Assembly: GCA_032716605.1 (NCBI GenBank)
Contig: CM064502.1
Span: 38,378,895-38,442,894 of the forward strand
Length of the DNA stretch: 64,000 bases
Direction of reading: 5' to 3'
Origin: Paralithodes platypus
Taxonomy: Eukaryota > Arthropoda > Malacostraca > Decapoda > Lithodidae
Shown here: positions 11,823-24,009 of the stretch, one piece after another
Position numbering within the stretch: the first letter of the stretch is position 1
How the letters are laid out: each line of letters begins with the position of its first letter
Notes under the pieces: generated by a model
The model's database searches: none
Told to the model about the DNA's origin: nothing
Seen by the model: the letters and a program-made list of their open reading frames with translations, nothing else
Translations under genes and position numbers: made by a program

Positions 11823-14800
11823 GTAGGCACCAATTGATCAGGGCTAGACCCAGGTGAGGTTATAGGCATGTGATAAAGAGTCGCTGGAACTCCTGTTTCA
11901 CTTGCTTGGCCTCTCTTACTGATTTTCTTTGTGCCTCATTTACACTGAGAGCAATCCAGCTAGCTCTCACAAACACCTCCTCCTCCTATCCACTTCACTA
12001 CACTAAACATGCACACCACACTTCATTCTTCCACACCAAAATTAAAAAAAAAAAATGATGAATTGTAGCCCAGCCTCGGAGTCCCCAGGGGGGGGGACCA
12101 TAAATGCCCCCTCACCCGACCGACCATCCCCTGACGACCCCACACAATTACCTGGACCTCGGCCTGTTACTCTTTCTATTAATTTCTGCAACATTCGCGG
12201 ACTTTCCTCTAACTTTCACTCTGTTGAGCACCATCTCTCCTCCTACAAACCTGATCTTCTCTTCCTCACCGAAACTCAGGTGTCTGTAGCAACATCCAGA
12301 AACCCCTTCTCTGTATCCTCCTACTTTCTCTATCCTAGTTTCAAAGCCAAAGGCGGATGTTGTGCATATGTGCACAACAAACTCACTTGCTCTCGTGTTC
12401 CCGATTTCGACTCCTCTGAATTCTCAACTTTATGGCTCAAACTTTCCTGTCATTCTTTTACTAAATATTTCTGTGCTGTCTATCTTTCCCCTAACTCTAC
12501 CAACTTTCCCAAATTCTTTGACTATCTAAACTCTACAGTGGAACACATTCTATCCATTTCTCCTTTCTCAGAAATCTCCATCTTAGGAGATTTCAACGTT
12601 CACCACCGCCATTGGCTCTCCTCTCACACTACTGATCCACCTGGTGAACAAGCCTACGTCTTTTCTATCCTAAATGACCTAGAGCAGTTAGTTCAGCAAC
12701 CCACCCGTATCCCGGATCGCATCGGATATCGGCCCAACATTCTTGACCTGTTTCTAACTTCTAACCCTTCTTCTAATACTGTCGATCTTTTCTCTCCTTT
12801 GGGCTCCTCCGACCATAAACTTATCTCTGTCACCTGTCCTATCTCTCCAGTACAGCCACCCGATCCTCCTAGCCGGCGGCGCTTGTGGCACTTTGGCGCT
12901 GCCGACTGGGAGGCTCTTCGGCAGTACTTCTTTGATTTCCCATGGAATGATTTCTGCTTCCATGGCCGAGGACCCTCGGAGAGTGCTGAACGCATTACCG
13001 AGGTAATCCTATCGGGCATGGAAGCATACATTCCATTCTCTTTCTCTCAGACTAATGCTAAAAAATCTTGGTTTACTCACGCCTGTTCTACTGCTGTCTG
13101 CAATAAGGAGGAAGCATTCAAACGGTACCGACGCCTTAAAACTCAAGACTCTCATTCTTCATATGTTTCTGCCCGGAATCAAGCCAAATCTGTTCTTCGA
13201 CTTGCCAAACACTCTTTCATCAATAATAAATGCACTGAACTATCCAACTCTAGCTCTTCCCAAGCTTTCTGGCATCTAGCCAAAAACCTCTCCAACAATT
13301 TCTCTTCCTCGTCTTTCCCTCCCCTTTCCCACTCTGATGGCACAACCATCACTTCTTCCTCTGACAAAGCTAAACTCTTCGCTCAAACTTTTGCTAGAAA
13401 CTCCACCTTGGATGATTCCGGTGCTATTCCTCCCTCTCCGCCCTCCTCTCTCTTACTTATGCCTAATATCCTAATCTCTTCTAAAGATGTACTTTCTACC
13501 CTCTCTGGGCTTAACACTAATAAGGCGTACGGTCCGGACGGTGTTCCTCCTGTTGTTCTCAAAAACTGTGCTTCCGTGCAGACTCCCTGCCTAGGCAAAC
13601 TCTTTCGTCTCTGTCTATCCTCTAACGTCTTCCCTTCATGCTGGAAGTTTGCTCACATTCAACCAGTCCCAAAGAAGGGTGACCGCTCTCAACCCTCCAA
13701 CTATCGTCCAATTGCTCTTATCTCTTGTCTTTCTAAAGTTTTTGAAACTATTCTTGCTTCCAAATTTCTTAAGCATTTCTCTTCTCATAATCTGCTCTCA
13801 GATCGCCAGTATGGCTTCCTTAAGGGTCGCTCTACTGGTGATCTTCTTTCATATCTTACTAACTCTTGGTCATCCTCCTTTCGGGACTTCGGTGAGACTT
13901 TTTCTATTGCACTAGACATATCGAAAGCCTTCGATAGAGTCTGGCATAAATCTTTAATTTCTAAACTACCCTCCTTCGGTTTCTATCCCTCCATCTGTGC
14001 CTTTGTCTCTAATTTCCTTTCCGGCCGTTCCATAGCCGCGGTTGTGGACGGCCATTGTTCACTTCCTCACTCTATAAACTCCGGTGTTCCTCAGGGCTCT
14101 GTCCTATCTCCTATTCTCTTTCTAATTTTTATAAATGATCTCCTTAACTGTACCTTAATTCCCATCCATTCATACGCAGACGACTCAACCTTGCACTACT
14201 CCATTAGTTTTTCAGAACGCCCCAGCCAGCAATCCCTCAACGACAAACGTAATGAAGCCATAGAACTCTTAAATTCTGATCTAAATACTATTTCCAATTG
14301 GGGCAGAGAAAACCTTGTTAACTTTAATGCTTCCAAAACCCAATTTCTCCATCTATCTACCCGTCAGGATCTCCCAGCGGACTATCCCTTATTCTTCAAC
14401 AATACAAAAATCAACCCTTCATCTTCTCTCAATATTCTTGGTGTCTCTTTTTCTTCTGCTCTCATTTGGAAGGACCATATTACCAGTCTTGCTAAGGCAG
14501 CATCCCAGAAGCTGGGTGTGCTCAACCGCCTTAGGGGGTTCTTTTCCCCTGCACAGCTTCTTGCTCTGTACAGGGGCATAGTGCGCCCTTGTATTGAGTA
14601 TTGTTCACATGTGTGGGGAGGTTCCTCTCACACTGCTCTCCTAGACAAAGTTGAAAGGAAGGCCTTTCGTATCATTAACTCCCGTCCACTCACCAACTCT
14701 CTGCAATCTCTCTCTCTCCGCCGCAATGTTGCATCTCTCTCGCTATTCTATCGCTACTATAATAATCAGTGTTCCTCAGAGCTATCCCAGTGCATACCAC

Positions 14801-15110
14801 CTCCTTTACGTAGGGCACGTGGTACCCGTCTTGCAACTCAATCCCACCCCTACTCTGTGCAACTCTCCAACCCAAGAGTGAAACGTTACTCTCAAACTTT
14901 CTTCTACTCAACAGCTGAGCTCTGGAACTCTCTCCCAGAATCAGTCTTTCCCTCTTCCTATGACTTAAATTGCTTCAAACTCCGTGTGTCCAGGCATTTT
15001 GGCTCGAACGTCCCTTGATTTTGGCCCTGTCACTCTTTCAACTATGGGGGAGGCACTCGCTATAGGCAGTTATGCCTTTTGCCTCCCTCAATAACATAGA
15101 AAAAAAAAAA
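11823..15110 (+). mobile_element. Full-length LINE, Jockey/CR1-like, family L1a
   Basis: Autonomous-looking non-LTR retrotransposon of about 3.3 kb. It has a short 5' UTR, a single ORF (12055-15018), a short 3' UTR and an A-rich tail at 15101-15110. Satellite S sequence stops at GCGCAGTT on the left and resumes with TTGGAAAGTG on the right. No clear target duplication is visible, so the exact 5' end is inferred. Related copies lie at 17778, 26806 and 53480. Confidence 0.8.
12055..15018 (+). CDS. LINE ORF: AP-type endonuclease plus reverse transcriptase, intact
   Basis: 987-codon uninterrupted ORF. The enzyme would nick target DNA and copy its own RNA there (target-primed reverse transcription). 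The N-terminal endonuclease has the expected active-site residues: Asn46 in CNIRGL, Glu73 in LTETQV, Asp179/Asn181 in GDFNVHH and the SDH triad at 252-254. The RT follows from about residue 480, with [35 protein letters not shown] and the catalytic YADD at 707-710. The C-terminus has the usual thumb and tail ([26 protein letters not shown]). No separate gag-like ORF1 is seen. The ATG at 12055 follows an A-rich run and is the first Met in frame; a second Met is immediately adjacent. The lack of stops suggests a young copy. The clade call is tentative. Confidence 0.93.
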   Translation: MMNCSPASESPGGGTINAPSPDRPSPDDPTQLPGPRPVTLSINFCNIRGLSSNFHSVEHHLSSYKPDLLFLTETQVSVATSRNPFSVSSYFLYPSFKAKGGCCAYVHNKLTCSRVPDFDSSEFSTLWLKLSCHSFTKYFCAVYLSPNSTNFPKFFDYLNSTVEHILSISPFSEISILGDFNVHHRHWLSSHTTDPPGEQAYVFSILNDLEQLVQQPTRIPDRIGYRPNILDLFLTSNPSSNTVDLFSPLGSSDHKLISVTCPISPVQPPDPPSRRRLWHFGAADWEALRQYFFDFPWNDFCFHGRGPSESAERITEVILSGMEAYIPFSFSQTNAKKSWFTHACSTAVCNKEEAFKRYRRLKTQDSHSSYVSARNQAKSVLRLAKHSFINNKCTELSNSSSSQAFWHLAKNLSNNFSSSSFPPLSHSDGTTITSSSDKAKLFAQTFARNSTLDDSGAIPPSPPSSLLLMPNILISSKDVLSTLSGLNTNKAYGPDGVPPVVLKNCASVQTPCLGKLFRLCLSSNVFPSCWKFAHIQPVPKKGDRSQPSNYRPIALISCLSKVFETILASKFLKHFSSHNLLSDRQYGFLKGRSTGDLLSYLTNSWSSSFRDFGETFSIALDISKAFDRVWHKSLISKLPSFGFYPSICAFVSNFLSGRSIAAVVDGHCSLPHSINSGVPQGSVLSPILFLIFINDLLNCTLIPIHSYADDSTLHYSISFSERPSQQSLNDKRNEAIELLNSDLNTISNWGRENLVNFNASKTQFLHLSTRQDLPADYPLFFNNTKINPSSSLNILGVSFSSALIWKDHITSLAKAASQKLGVLNRLRGFFSPAQLLALYRGIVRPCIEYCSHVWGGSSHTALLDKVERKAFRIINSRPLTNSLQSLSLRRNVASLSLFYRYYNNQCSSELSQCIPPPLRRARGTRLATQSHPYSVQLSNPRVKRYSQTFFYSTAELWNSLPESVFPSSYDLNCFKLRVSRHFGSNVP

Positions 15111-15866
15111 TTGGAAAGTGTGTACATGCTTTGATTGATATGCAGGATTCGAAACTGCATAATAAATCGTAGGCTTGTCCACCATTCTTTAACCGTCTTC
15201 GTAGCGCAATGGATAAATGCACTGAATTTTGGTTTGAGCATCCTAGGTTCGAATCCCTGGACTAACCCATGTATTTGTTGATTTCATTAATTGAGTTTAG
15301 GAGTAAAGTTGGTTGGTGGAGGGAACATAACGATTCATTTAGGTTCAGGGGTAGTTTATAGAGAGGCCTTCCTTAGGGTTAAGGCCCCATTGATTACTCC
15401 TTCCATTCATCTATCCATCCATAACCTATGATAGCGCAGTTGGAAAGAGTGTACATGCTTAGATTGATATGCAGGATTCGAAACTGCATAATAAATTGTA
15501 GGCTTGTCCACCATTCTTTAACGGTCTTCGTAGCGCAATAGATAAATGCACTGAATTTCGGAGTGAGCATCCTAGGTTCGAATCCCTGGAGTGCCACTTG
15601 TATTTGTTGATTTAATTAATTGAGTTTAGGAGTAAAGTCGGTTGGTGGAGGTAACATAATAATTCATTCAGGTTCGGGGGTAGTTTATAGAGAGGCCTTC
15701 CTTAGGGTTAAGGCCCCATTAATTATTCCTTCCATTCATCTATCCATAGCCTATGATAGAACAGTTGGAAAGTGTGTACATGCATAGATTGATATGCAGG
15801 ATTCGAAACTGCAGAATAAATCGTAGGCTTGTCCATCATTCTTTAACCGTCTTCGTAGCGCAATGG
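15111..15866. repeat. Satellite S array with tRNA-like module (units 1-3)
   Basis: Tandem units begin at TTGGAAAG (15112, 15441, 15766), giving periods of 329 and 325 bp. Each contains a tRNA-like block with A-box TAGCGCAATGGATAAATGC and B-box GGTTCGAATCCC, resembling an arginine-tRNA head. It is therefore either a tandemly amplified SINE or a satellite built from one. The third unit is cut at 15866 by a LINE insertion. Confidence 0.85.
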
Positions 15867-17169
15867 AAAGAGGGGGAAGAGGAGTGTGCGGCAACCACCG
15901 AGGAATATGTCTTGTAAGCGTAGTAGGGAAGGTAGTGATTGAGAGAGTGAGAACGGAGAAATGGATAGGTGACGAGCAGGGAGGTTTTAGGAAGGGAAGA
16001 GGATGTGTAGATCAGATATTTACCCTGAATTGTGTTGTGGAGAAATATCTGGAGAAGCAACAAAAGGTGTATGTTGCCTTTATGGACTTGGAGAAGGCCT
16101 ATGACAGAGTGGATAGAGAAGGCATGTGGAAAGTACTTAGAATATACGGAGTAGATGGCAAGTTGCTGAGGGTAGTGAAGATCTTGTATGAGGGGGCAAA
16201 GGCGACAGTACGTGTAGAGAATGATCACAGCGAGTTATTTAACCTGAGTGTTGGGTTGAAACAGGGGTGTGTGATGTCCTCGTGGTTGTTTACAGTATAT
16301 ATGGATGGAGTCATGAAAGAAATACTAGGAAGAGCAGTGGATGTTGGTGTATCGCTGAAAAGGGAGGGAAATGAGTGGAAGCTACCTATACTGCTGTTTG
16401 CGGATAACACAGTTCTGATGAGCGATAATGAATGAGAGTTGCAGGGTCTGGTAAATGAGTTTGGAACAGTGTGCAAAAAACGGAATTGGAAGGTAAATGG
16501 GGGAAAAGCAAGGTTATGGTATTCGAAAGGGGTGAAGTCACAGATTTTGAGGTGACGTTGAACGGTCAGGCTATGGAGATCGTCAGCTCTTTTAAGTATC
16601 TGGGCAGTGTGTTGAGTAAAGATGGGACTGTGGATGAAGACGTGCAGGATAGGGTGCAACAGGGGAAGAGGGTTGTGGGGACATTGAAAGCAGTAACAAG
16701 AAATAGAGGGGTCAGTCTGGAAGTGAAGAAGTCCTTGCATGACAGTGTGGTAATCCCGACACTAACTTACGGAAGCGAAGCATGGACGTTCGTGGAGAGA
16801 CAGACCAAGAGTGAGAGTGGTGGAAATGAGTTACATGGAGGGATAGACAGACGAACGAGGAAGTAAGAAGGAGGTGTGGTGTGGAAGTAGATGTGCTGGA
16901 AAGTGTGAAAAGGAACAACTTGAGATGGTTCGGCCATATGGAACGTATGGGAAGCGAGAGAATGACTAAGAGGGTGTACGAGAGCGAGGTGGAAGGACAG
17001 AGAGGGAGAGGTAGACCGAAGGAGAGGTGGAAGGATGGAGTGAGGAAGTATATGAATGAAGGCGGTGCTGGTTGGGAGGAGGGGCGTCGACTGACTTGGA
17101 AGAGAGGTGCTTGGGGGCGGTTCGTTCGTGGACACCCCTTCGGGGATCGTGGCGTCAGGCAATAGAATA
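15867..17169 (+). pseudogene. 5'-truncated LINE R copy 1 (RTE-like RT)
   Basis: Retrotransposon RT fragment: GNHRGICLVSVVGKV, AFMDLEKAYDRVDREG, GLKQGCVMSSWLF, and FADN where the catalytic box would normally be FADD. It ends with RWFGHMERM and KERWKDGVRKYMNEGG-type sequence. A stop and frameshifts break it near 16435 and 16800-16870. It is bordered by a 12-bp direct repeat GTAGCGCAATGG (15855-15866 and 17170-17181), a target-site duplication, and ends in an AATAG-type tail. Its near-complete relative is at 59244-62360. Confidence 0.9.
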
Positions 17170-17640
17170 GTAGCGCAATGGATAAATGCACTGAATTTCC
17201 GTGTGAGCATCCTAGGTTCGAATCCCTGGACTGCCACATGTATTTGTCGAGTTTATTAATTAAGTTTAGGAGTAAAGTCGGTTTGTGGAGGTAACATAAT
17301 AATTCATTCAGGTTCAGGGGTAGTTTATAGAGAGGCCTTCCTTAGGGTTGAGGCCCCATGAATTACTCCTTCCATTCATCTATCCATAGCCTATGATAGC
17401 GCAGTTGGAAATTGTGTACATGCTTAGATTGATATGCAGGATTCGAAACTGCATAATAAATCGTAGGCTTGTCCACCATTCTGTAACTGTGTTCGTAGCG
17501 CAATGGATAAATGCACTGAATTTCGGTGTGAGCATCCTAGGTTCGAATCCATGGACTGACACATGTATTTGTTGATTTCAGTAACTGAGTTTAGGAGTAA
17601 AGTTTGTTGGTGGAGGTAACATAATAAAACATAACACTGT
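17170..17640. repeat. Satellite S array, continuation
   Basis: The unit interrupted at 15866 resumes at the same point after the LINE, and a further unit starts at 17406. The tRNA-like A- and B-box module is present in both. The array fades after GGTGGAGGTAACATAAT near 17625. Confidence 0.85.
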
Positions 17641-17777
17641 ACCACGGCAAAACCGCGATTTCACTATCCGATAGCAAAATGGTGAACTCCCAAGACTCAT
17701 ATGGAGACTATACGGAAAGTCCTTTTCGCATTGCTTGGCCTTTTGGCTTTTGCATTGTGGGTCTGAGTGGCAGTATC

Positions 17778-18660
17778 TTTTTTTTTTTTTTTTTTTTTTT
17801 TCTATGTGAATGAGGGAGACAAAAGGACTAACTGCCTGCAGCGAGTGCCTCCCCCAGATTTCAAAGAGGGACAGGGCCGAAATCAAGGGACGTTCGAGCT
17901 AAAATGCCTGGACACACTGAGTTTGAAGCAATTTAAGTCATAGGAAGAGGGAAAGACTGATTCTGGGAGAGAGTTCCAGAGCTCAGCAGTTGAATAGAAG
18001 AAAGTCTGAGAATAACGTTTCACTATTGGGTTGGAGATTTGCACAGAGTAGGGGTGAGATTGTGTTGCAAGGCGGGTACTACGTACCCTACGTAGAGGAG
18101 GTGGTATACACTGGGAAAGGTCCGAGGAACACCGATTATTGTAATAGCGATAGAATAGCGAGAGATATGCAACATTGCGACGAAGAGAGAAATTGCAGAG
18201 ACTTGGTGAGTGGGCGTGAGTTAATGATACGAAAGGCTTTCCTTTCTACTTTATCTAGGAGTGCGGTGTGAGAGGATCCTCCCCACACATATGGACTATA
18301 CTCAATACAAGGACGCACTATGCCCATGTACAGAGCAAGAAGCTGTGCAGGGGTAAAGAACCCCTTGAGGCGGTTGAGCACACCCAGCTTCTGGGAGGCT
18401 GCTTAAGCGAAACTGGTAGTATGGTCTTTCCAAGTGAGAGCAGAAGAAAAAGAGACGCCGAGAACATTGAGGGAAGATGAAGGGTTGATTTTTGTATTGT
18501 TGAAGAATAAGGGATAGTCCTCTGGAGGTTCCTGACGGGTAGTAAGGTAGACTTCCTCCAGGTGTTTTTTGTCCACGAGGTACCCGAGGACATCACTAGG
18601 GGACTTGCTAGGATGGTCAAAAGTGGCGTTCACGTTGACAAGATCCTGGGAGTTAACATA
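17778..18660 (-). pseudogene. LINE L1 3' fragment, copy b
   Basis: Minus-strand 3' end of the LINE family whose intact copy is at 11823-15110, starting at its poly(A) (T run 17778-17801). The RT C-terminal peptide [20 protein letters not shown] and [20 protein letters not shown] motifs are recognisable, with stops between them. The segment upstream of LTTRQEPPEDYP (about 18545-18660) does not match the intact copy. Confidence 0.85.
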
Positions 18661-18679
18661 GACCCTGCCCAGTTTGCTT

Positions 18680-19033
18680 GGTTTTTGGTATATGTATATA
18701 TTATTTATATATTTTTGAGTTTCCTCGCTAGACCTCCATCAAGCTTAAAAATAGCACCCCTTAGACCCCATTTCAAGATAAATTAGTACATTTTTCGGCA
18801 AAAAAACAAAATCCCAGCCGAAGGCCGGCTCCTTCTAAAATACAGGCTCGCTTTCGCTCGCCAGGAAAAAATTGAACACCTAAATGGCATGAAAAGTCTT
18901 AACATTGACTAAGAAATGGGGCGAAAGGTCTTAAAATAGTCAAACTAACGGCACGAAAATCTTAAAACCTCTAAACTAATATGCTAAACTTGAAGGGGAA
19001 AGTAGTCAATAAAAAGCGTGTACTACCCCCTTT
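18680..19033. mobile_element. TTAA MITE family B variant, copy 3
   Basis: Contains the core CAGGCTCGCTTTCGCTCGCC and the CCGAAGGCCGG hairpin. The right end GTACTACCCCCTTTA matches the variant terminus TTAAGGGGGTAGT seen intact at 44288-44663. The left end is eroded. Confidence 0.7.
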
Positions 19034-19275
19034 AGACTTTAATAGGTCCACCCAAGACTCTTTCATATTAACTTTGTACATTATTCGATAGAGATATACC
19101 TCGGCCGATGGCCAATTTCTTATAAGTTACAGGTTCGCTATCACTTACCCAGACCAAAAATAGACACTTGAATGGGGCGAACCATCTAAACTATTGGGTG
19201 AAACTTTCTTAAAAACTCCAAACTAATGGAGTGAAACAAAAGAGGTTCAAAAATATCCCCCTCGAGTTAAAAGGG
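19034..19275. repeat. Family B remnant
   Basis: Diverged core resembling family B (TACATTATTCGATAGA, CGGCCGATGGCC, TAGACACTTGAATGGGGCGAA). The termini are not recognisable. Confidence 0.5.
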
Positions 19276-19331
19276 TATATTATTATGGCCACTTCAATTA
19301 CCCTTTACATGCCCATAATGTTTGACCAAGG

Positions 19332-19589
19332 TACACTCGGATACCATAGTCTCTAGCCCACTCATGCAAAATCGTAGACTTCACCTATTTCTAACTATGT
19401 AAGAATATCTCTGGAAACCAATCTATGAATATAATTTTCTATAAATCAATAACAAAAATTATATATACTAATTTTTGAAAAGCAAATTATATCCAAAAAT
19501 CAATCCAAATAGTTATAAATGCATACAGAAAAACATAGGGGGTCCACAAATTCTTATGAGTGGGCTAGAGACTATGGTATCCGAGTGTA
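19332..19589. mobile_element. MITE family K with about 34-bp perfect inverted ends
   Basis: Both ends read TACACTCGGATACCATAGTC inward and stay identical for about 34 bp. It starts and ends in TA. The interior is AT-rich and non-coding. Its right-hand TA is also the left TA of the next element. Confidence 0.85.
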
Positions 19590-19803
19590 CAGTCGGCCTA
19601 ATAAGTGATGTTTCGGCAACAAGTATATTTCGATCAATATTTGGTATCAACAATGTCTAAAACTTAATTTATTCGTTTCGAGTGAGATATACAAACATGT
19701 TCCTATCTTTAGACACCCTATTTAACATCTTACAGACATTAATGCAGCACAGAACGAGCAAAACGTAATGACAGCGGAGACAAGACTTATTTGGCCAACC
19801 ATA
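19588..19803. mobile_element. MITE family A, copy 2
   Basis: Begins TACAGTCGGCCTAATAAGTG and ends with a decayed inverted terminus (ACTTATTTGGCCAACCATA). The interior matches the other family A copies. Confidence 0.75.
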
Positions 19804-19814
19804 ACCCTATTCGG

Positions 19815-20090
19815 TCCGGGAAGAGGATTTTTTAACCTTCCCTGTTTCGCTCCATTAGTTTACAGAGTTTAAGACGTTTCATCCCATTATTTTGGCGATA
19901 ATACTGCACTTCACCCCATTCAGGTGTCAAATTTGTTCTGGGCGAGCAACAGCAAGCCTGTAACATTTACAAAAGTTACCCTTCGGCCGGGACCGTTTTC
20001 TATCGAATCATGTACAAATTTAGCTGGGTAAGAATTATTTAGTTTGAAAGAAGTCTGGGAAAGAGTTTTTTTTTTTTTTTTTTTTAGCCT
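19815..20090. repeat. Family B remnant (reverse orientation) plus T run
   Basis: Contains TTTGGCGATAAT, CATTCAGGTGTCAAATTTG, a GGGCGAGCAACAGCAAGCC core and CTTCGGCCGGGAC, all family B landmarks. A T run occupies about 20067-20085. Confidence 0.5.
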
Positions 20091-20344
20091 AGGGTATAAA
20101 AATACATGGTTATTTTAAACGACACTACTGCAGCGTTATGAGAAACAATTTATCAGGGAAAATAGGCACCAATAGATTCGCCATATTTTTCTCCATATAG
20201 TCCGCATGGAGGATTTTCGTTATCGACATACTTAAAAAATACCCACTATACACCAAAAATAAGTCAGAGACGTCAAACAGCGGGGGTGTGGGGGCAGCAG
20301 CCCCCACCCATAATACTAGGATAGGTTATGTAAGGTTGTTAGGT

Positions 20345-22920
20345 TAGGCTAATGTCCTTTCAAAGGTGTATAGTAAACAAAAGGATAGCCTATACCCGGT
20401 CAGAGGGAAGTCCTGCTGTAGTCTCCTTGAATGCTACCAAATACATTGCAACCCTCCTAGGCTTGGTTATAACTAATAATCCCAAAATCGTGAAAACACA
20501 TGACATTGTTCCTCAAATAATTGCCGACCATGATATTATCAGTATCAAAGTAGATATATGTAAACCTAAGCGAGAGCCTATAGTTAGAACTTTTCGTCAC
20601 CTTGGTAATTACAACCATGACACTATTTGTTCAAAACTAGTACAAAATTCACCTACTATGCATGAAATACTTTTAACTGACAATGTAAATTAGCAGGTTC
20701 AATTTTGTAATGGTTTTTAATAAATGTTTATATGAGTGTGCCCCAATTATCACAAAAGTAATTCGTAGACCATTTGCACCATGGATGAGTGATGACATGC
20801 AACAAGCTATTGAGATCAGAAACAAAGCACGGAACAAATTAAAAAATGATAGTCATAACATACCACTTCATAATGAGTATAAAAGAGAAAACAAATCAGT
20901 TACAACTCTCATTGGTAAAGCTAAATCTTCATACTACAACAACCAATTTACTAACTGTAGAGGTAATACCTCAGCCACATGGAGACTTATTCGGAAAATT
21001 GTTCCTATTAAGAAGAGTAAATCCAATGAACTATCTTCTGATGATTTGAAAGTTAAAGTTGAAGAATGTAATTCCTATTTCGCTAGTGTGGGTAAAAACT
21101 ACTTATGAAAGAACACAGAGTATTCTCCATGGTGAAAATGAGACTATAGATCATCATCTAAATGCTACTTCTTTAGATAATGAAAATTTTAGACCTCAAC
21201 CTGTTGACATAAGTACTATAATATTAACTGTAAAATATTTAAATGCCACTAGCTCTGTTGGGTCAGACAACGTTCCATTAAGATGTGTTAAAGATGCACT
21301 GAATATAGTAGCACCTTACTTAATTTGTATAGTTAATACCTCCATAGTCACTGGTGTGTTCCCTACTGCCTGGAAACATGCAATAGTGGTGCCCGTCTAT
21401 AAAATTGGAGACGTGGACAATGTTAGCAATTTCCGACCAATTTCACTGCTTTCCGTAATTTCCAAAATACTGGAAAAAATAACAGCCAATCAACTCACTC
21501 AATACTTAGAATCAAGAAACCTCTTATCAAACAGTCAACATGGCTTTAGGCCTAGATTGTCCACTGAGACTGCTCTCACTTTCATTACGGATGCAATTTA
21601 CAATAATATGGACCATAAGAAAATATCTCTGCTTACTCTATGCGACCTATTAAAAGCCTTTGATAGTGTCAACCATAAAATTCTTCTAAGTAAATGTCTC
21701 GATCTCAAAATGGATTAATTCTGGTTTGACAGTTACTTAAGTAATCAAACCCAGTCTGTCCGAATAAATAATTATACTTCTAATAAAGAGGACATTACAT
21801 ATAGAGTCCCTCAAAGTTCAATCCTGGGCCTAATTTTATTTAATATTTTTGTTAATGACATATGAAAACTTTGAGAACGGTCTATTGGTCCAGTATGCTG
21901 ATGGTACTCAGTTTCTGTGAACCGGTAATGCAGATGAAGTTGCTAGAATCATTCACAATACCGAAGAAGCATTACTGAGAGTCGAGAAGTATTTCCTAAG
22001 CAATGGTCTAATGCTAAACTCCAGTAAAACTCAATGCATTTTCATTGGTAACAGACAACTGTTGTCATACATTCCCCCTAATGTAGTTATCAATATTGAT
22101 GGGGATACTATAACTCCAAGTAATCATGTTAAAAATCTAGGCGTGTACATTGATCGATTTATGCTTTTCGACAAACATACTAATGAATTATCTAAACAAG
22201 TTGTTGGTTCACAAATGTTTATTAATCGCATCAGTGCCAGTCTCGATAAAACCTTCTCGAATAATCGTTGTACAATCCCTAGTACTGAGTATAATAAACT
22301 ACTGCATCCTGGTATGGGCCACAACAAATGTAACAATAACTAGCGGTGTACAGAAATTATATAAATTTGCAGCCAAAGTAGCCATAGGTGGTGCAAAGAA
22401 ATACGATCACGTAACACCGATAATTAAAGAACTTGGGTGGTTAAGAATAAAAGAAAAGCATAGGTTGGACACATGTACTGCTGTTTTTAAGGTGCTAAAC
22501 GGTTTCTATCCAACATGGTTTAAGAAATTTCCTACTGCAAGTGACATAACCAATAGTACAACCAGACAACAAAATTGTATCCATGTACCTAGAACTAGAA
22601 CAGATGCTGGAGCTAGATGTATGAATGTCATAGGACCAAAGATGTGGAACAACCTGTCTTCTAACATTACAGATGCTTATACTTTATCTGATTTTAAAGG
22701 TAAACTTATAAGCCTCCTTTTAGGCAACACATCTATAACATAAGCTACTGTTGTTTTAATACTTTGACACAACTGTATTGGTTTGTGTATATCGATGTAT
22801 CTTACCCTTGACTTTGTAATTTTTTATGTTAACATATAAATATTGTAATTGAAGCTGTAAAGAATAACCACTTACTAGTGGAAATAAAATGATTTGAATT
22901 TGAATTTGAATTTGAATTTG
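20345..22920 (+). pseudogene. Degenerate LINE (CR1/L2-like), with (GAATTT)n tail
   Basis: Non-LTR retrotransposon with many stops and shifts. Recognisable in order are the endonuclease-RT linker (RRPFAPWMSDDMQQAI), RT blocks (VVPVYKIGDVDNVSNFRPISL, LCDLLKAFDSVNHKILL, RVPQSSILGLILFNIFVND), an altered catalytic box (QYADGTQF in place of YADD), and the C-terminus (VIGPKMWNNLSSNI). It ends in a TTTGAA microsatellite tail at about 22893-22920, typical of CR1/L2-type 3' ends. Related RT sequence lies on the minus strand at 47420-47900. Confidence 0.85.
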
Positions 22921-23504
22921 GCTGCCTGGCTCCAAGTCCAGCCAATAACGTCCCAAAACGCCCGAATTTACTACGCCCAAAAATAACGCTACACCTTTCT
23001 AACCTACACCAATCGATTTACCACAGAATTTTAGACTGCCTTCTCTACTTTTTACTTTGCTGGACTTGTGTCAGTTTCTCCAAATTCGCCTTCCCTGAGC
23101 CAAGAATCGAAATTTTCCGTCACAATTTTGAAAGTCCATTTGTAACTAAGTACCAGTAATTGGTAATATTATACTGTATTTACGCAATGTGCTACATACA
23201 GTATATATACTGTACATTCTGGCTCAGATTAATCTATAACAAAGTTAAATTAAGGTCTTAAGGCTTCACTCAAGTCGAACATAATTAAAAGGAATTGAGG
23301 CTTCACTTAATTCGAATTTATGAACAAAGAAACTGATTCATATTTAAAGTTGAACAATGAAGCATGAGAGACTTAACTAAAACTAATTAATACAATAATT
23401 GAGACATGAAATAGATAGGGCCATGACACCAGAAACACTGCTAAAATGAGTCATAATCTTCAAAGGGTTAAATTTGATTTAGCCTTATACCAAGGGATCA
23501 ATAA
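22921..23504. other. No gene seen
   Basis: Mixed-composition DNA without recognisable coding motifs. The only repeat hint is CAAAGGGTTAAA near 23460, resembling a TTAACCC-type terminus. Confidence 0.35.
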
Positions 23505-23830
23505 TTTACCTTGGGTTAGTTGTGGTAGTGGATGTCGTAGTGGTGGAGATCGTACTAGTGGTAGCTGTGGTCGTGATGTTCTGCGGGTAGTTGTTGAGGT
23601 AGTGGTGGTTGTTGTGGTAGTGGTGGTTGTTGAGGTAGTGGTGGTGGTAGTTGGGGTCGAGATGTTCTGCTGGTAGTGGTGGTTGTTGTGGTAGTGGTGG
23701 TTGTTGTGGTGGTGGTGGTTGTGGTAGTGGTGGTTGTTGAGGTAATGATGGTTGTTGTTGTGGTAGTGGTGGTAGAGATCGTACAAGTGGTAGTTGGGGT
23801 CGAGATGTTCTTCTGGTAGGTGTGGTAGTA
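23505..23830. repeat. (GGT/TGT)-rich trinucleotide array
   Basis: Degenerate GTGGTAGTGGTTGTTGTGG-type repeats with an embedded longer unit (GGGGTCGAGATGTTCTGCT). It gives long Val/Gly frames on one strand and Thr/His/Pro frames on the other, all artefacts. Confidence 0.92.
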
Positions 23831-24009
23831 CAAAGGAGTACAAAGGAAATCAAGCAACAACATGTCTGGTGACCATTCTAGGCTGCTTGTCCTCCAAAAC
23901 ACTGAGGATCAATTGTCCAAACAGTGGTTTAGAGTGGGTAAGGGAACATTGGAAAGGGAACTACTGCCCTGTCCGTGGCAGGATTAGGAAGTTAGTAGGG
24001 GACAGATGG

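Noticed and set aside
4312..17560. Functional tRNA genes at the A-/B-box-bearing segments
   Set aside because: A- and B-boxes are present but acceptor stems do not pair, and several are parts of repeats. Read as SINE-derived sequence.
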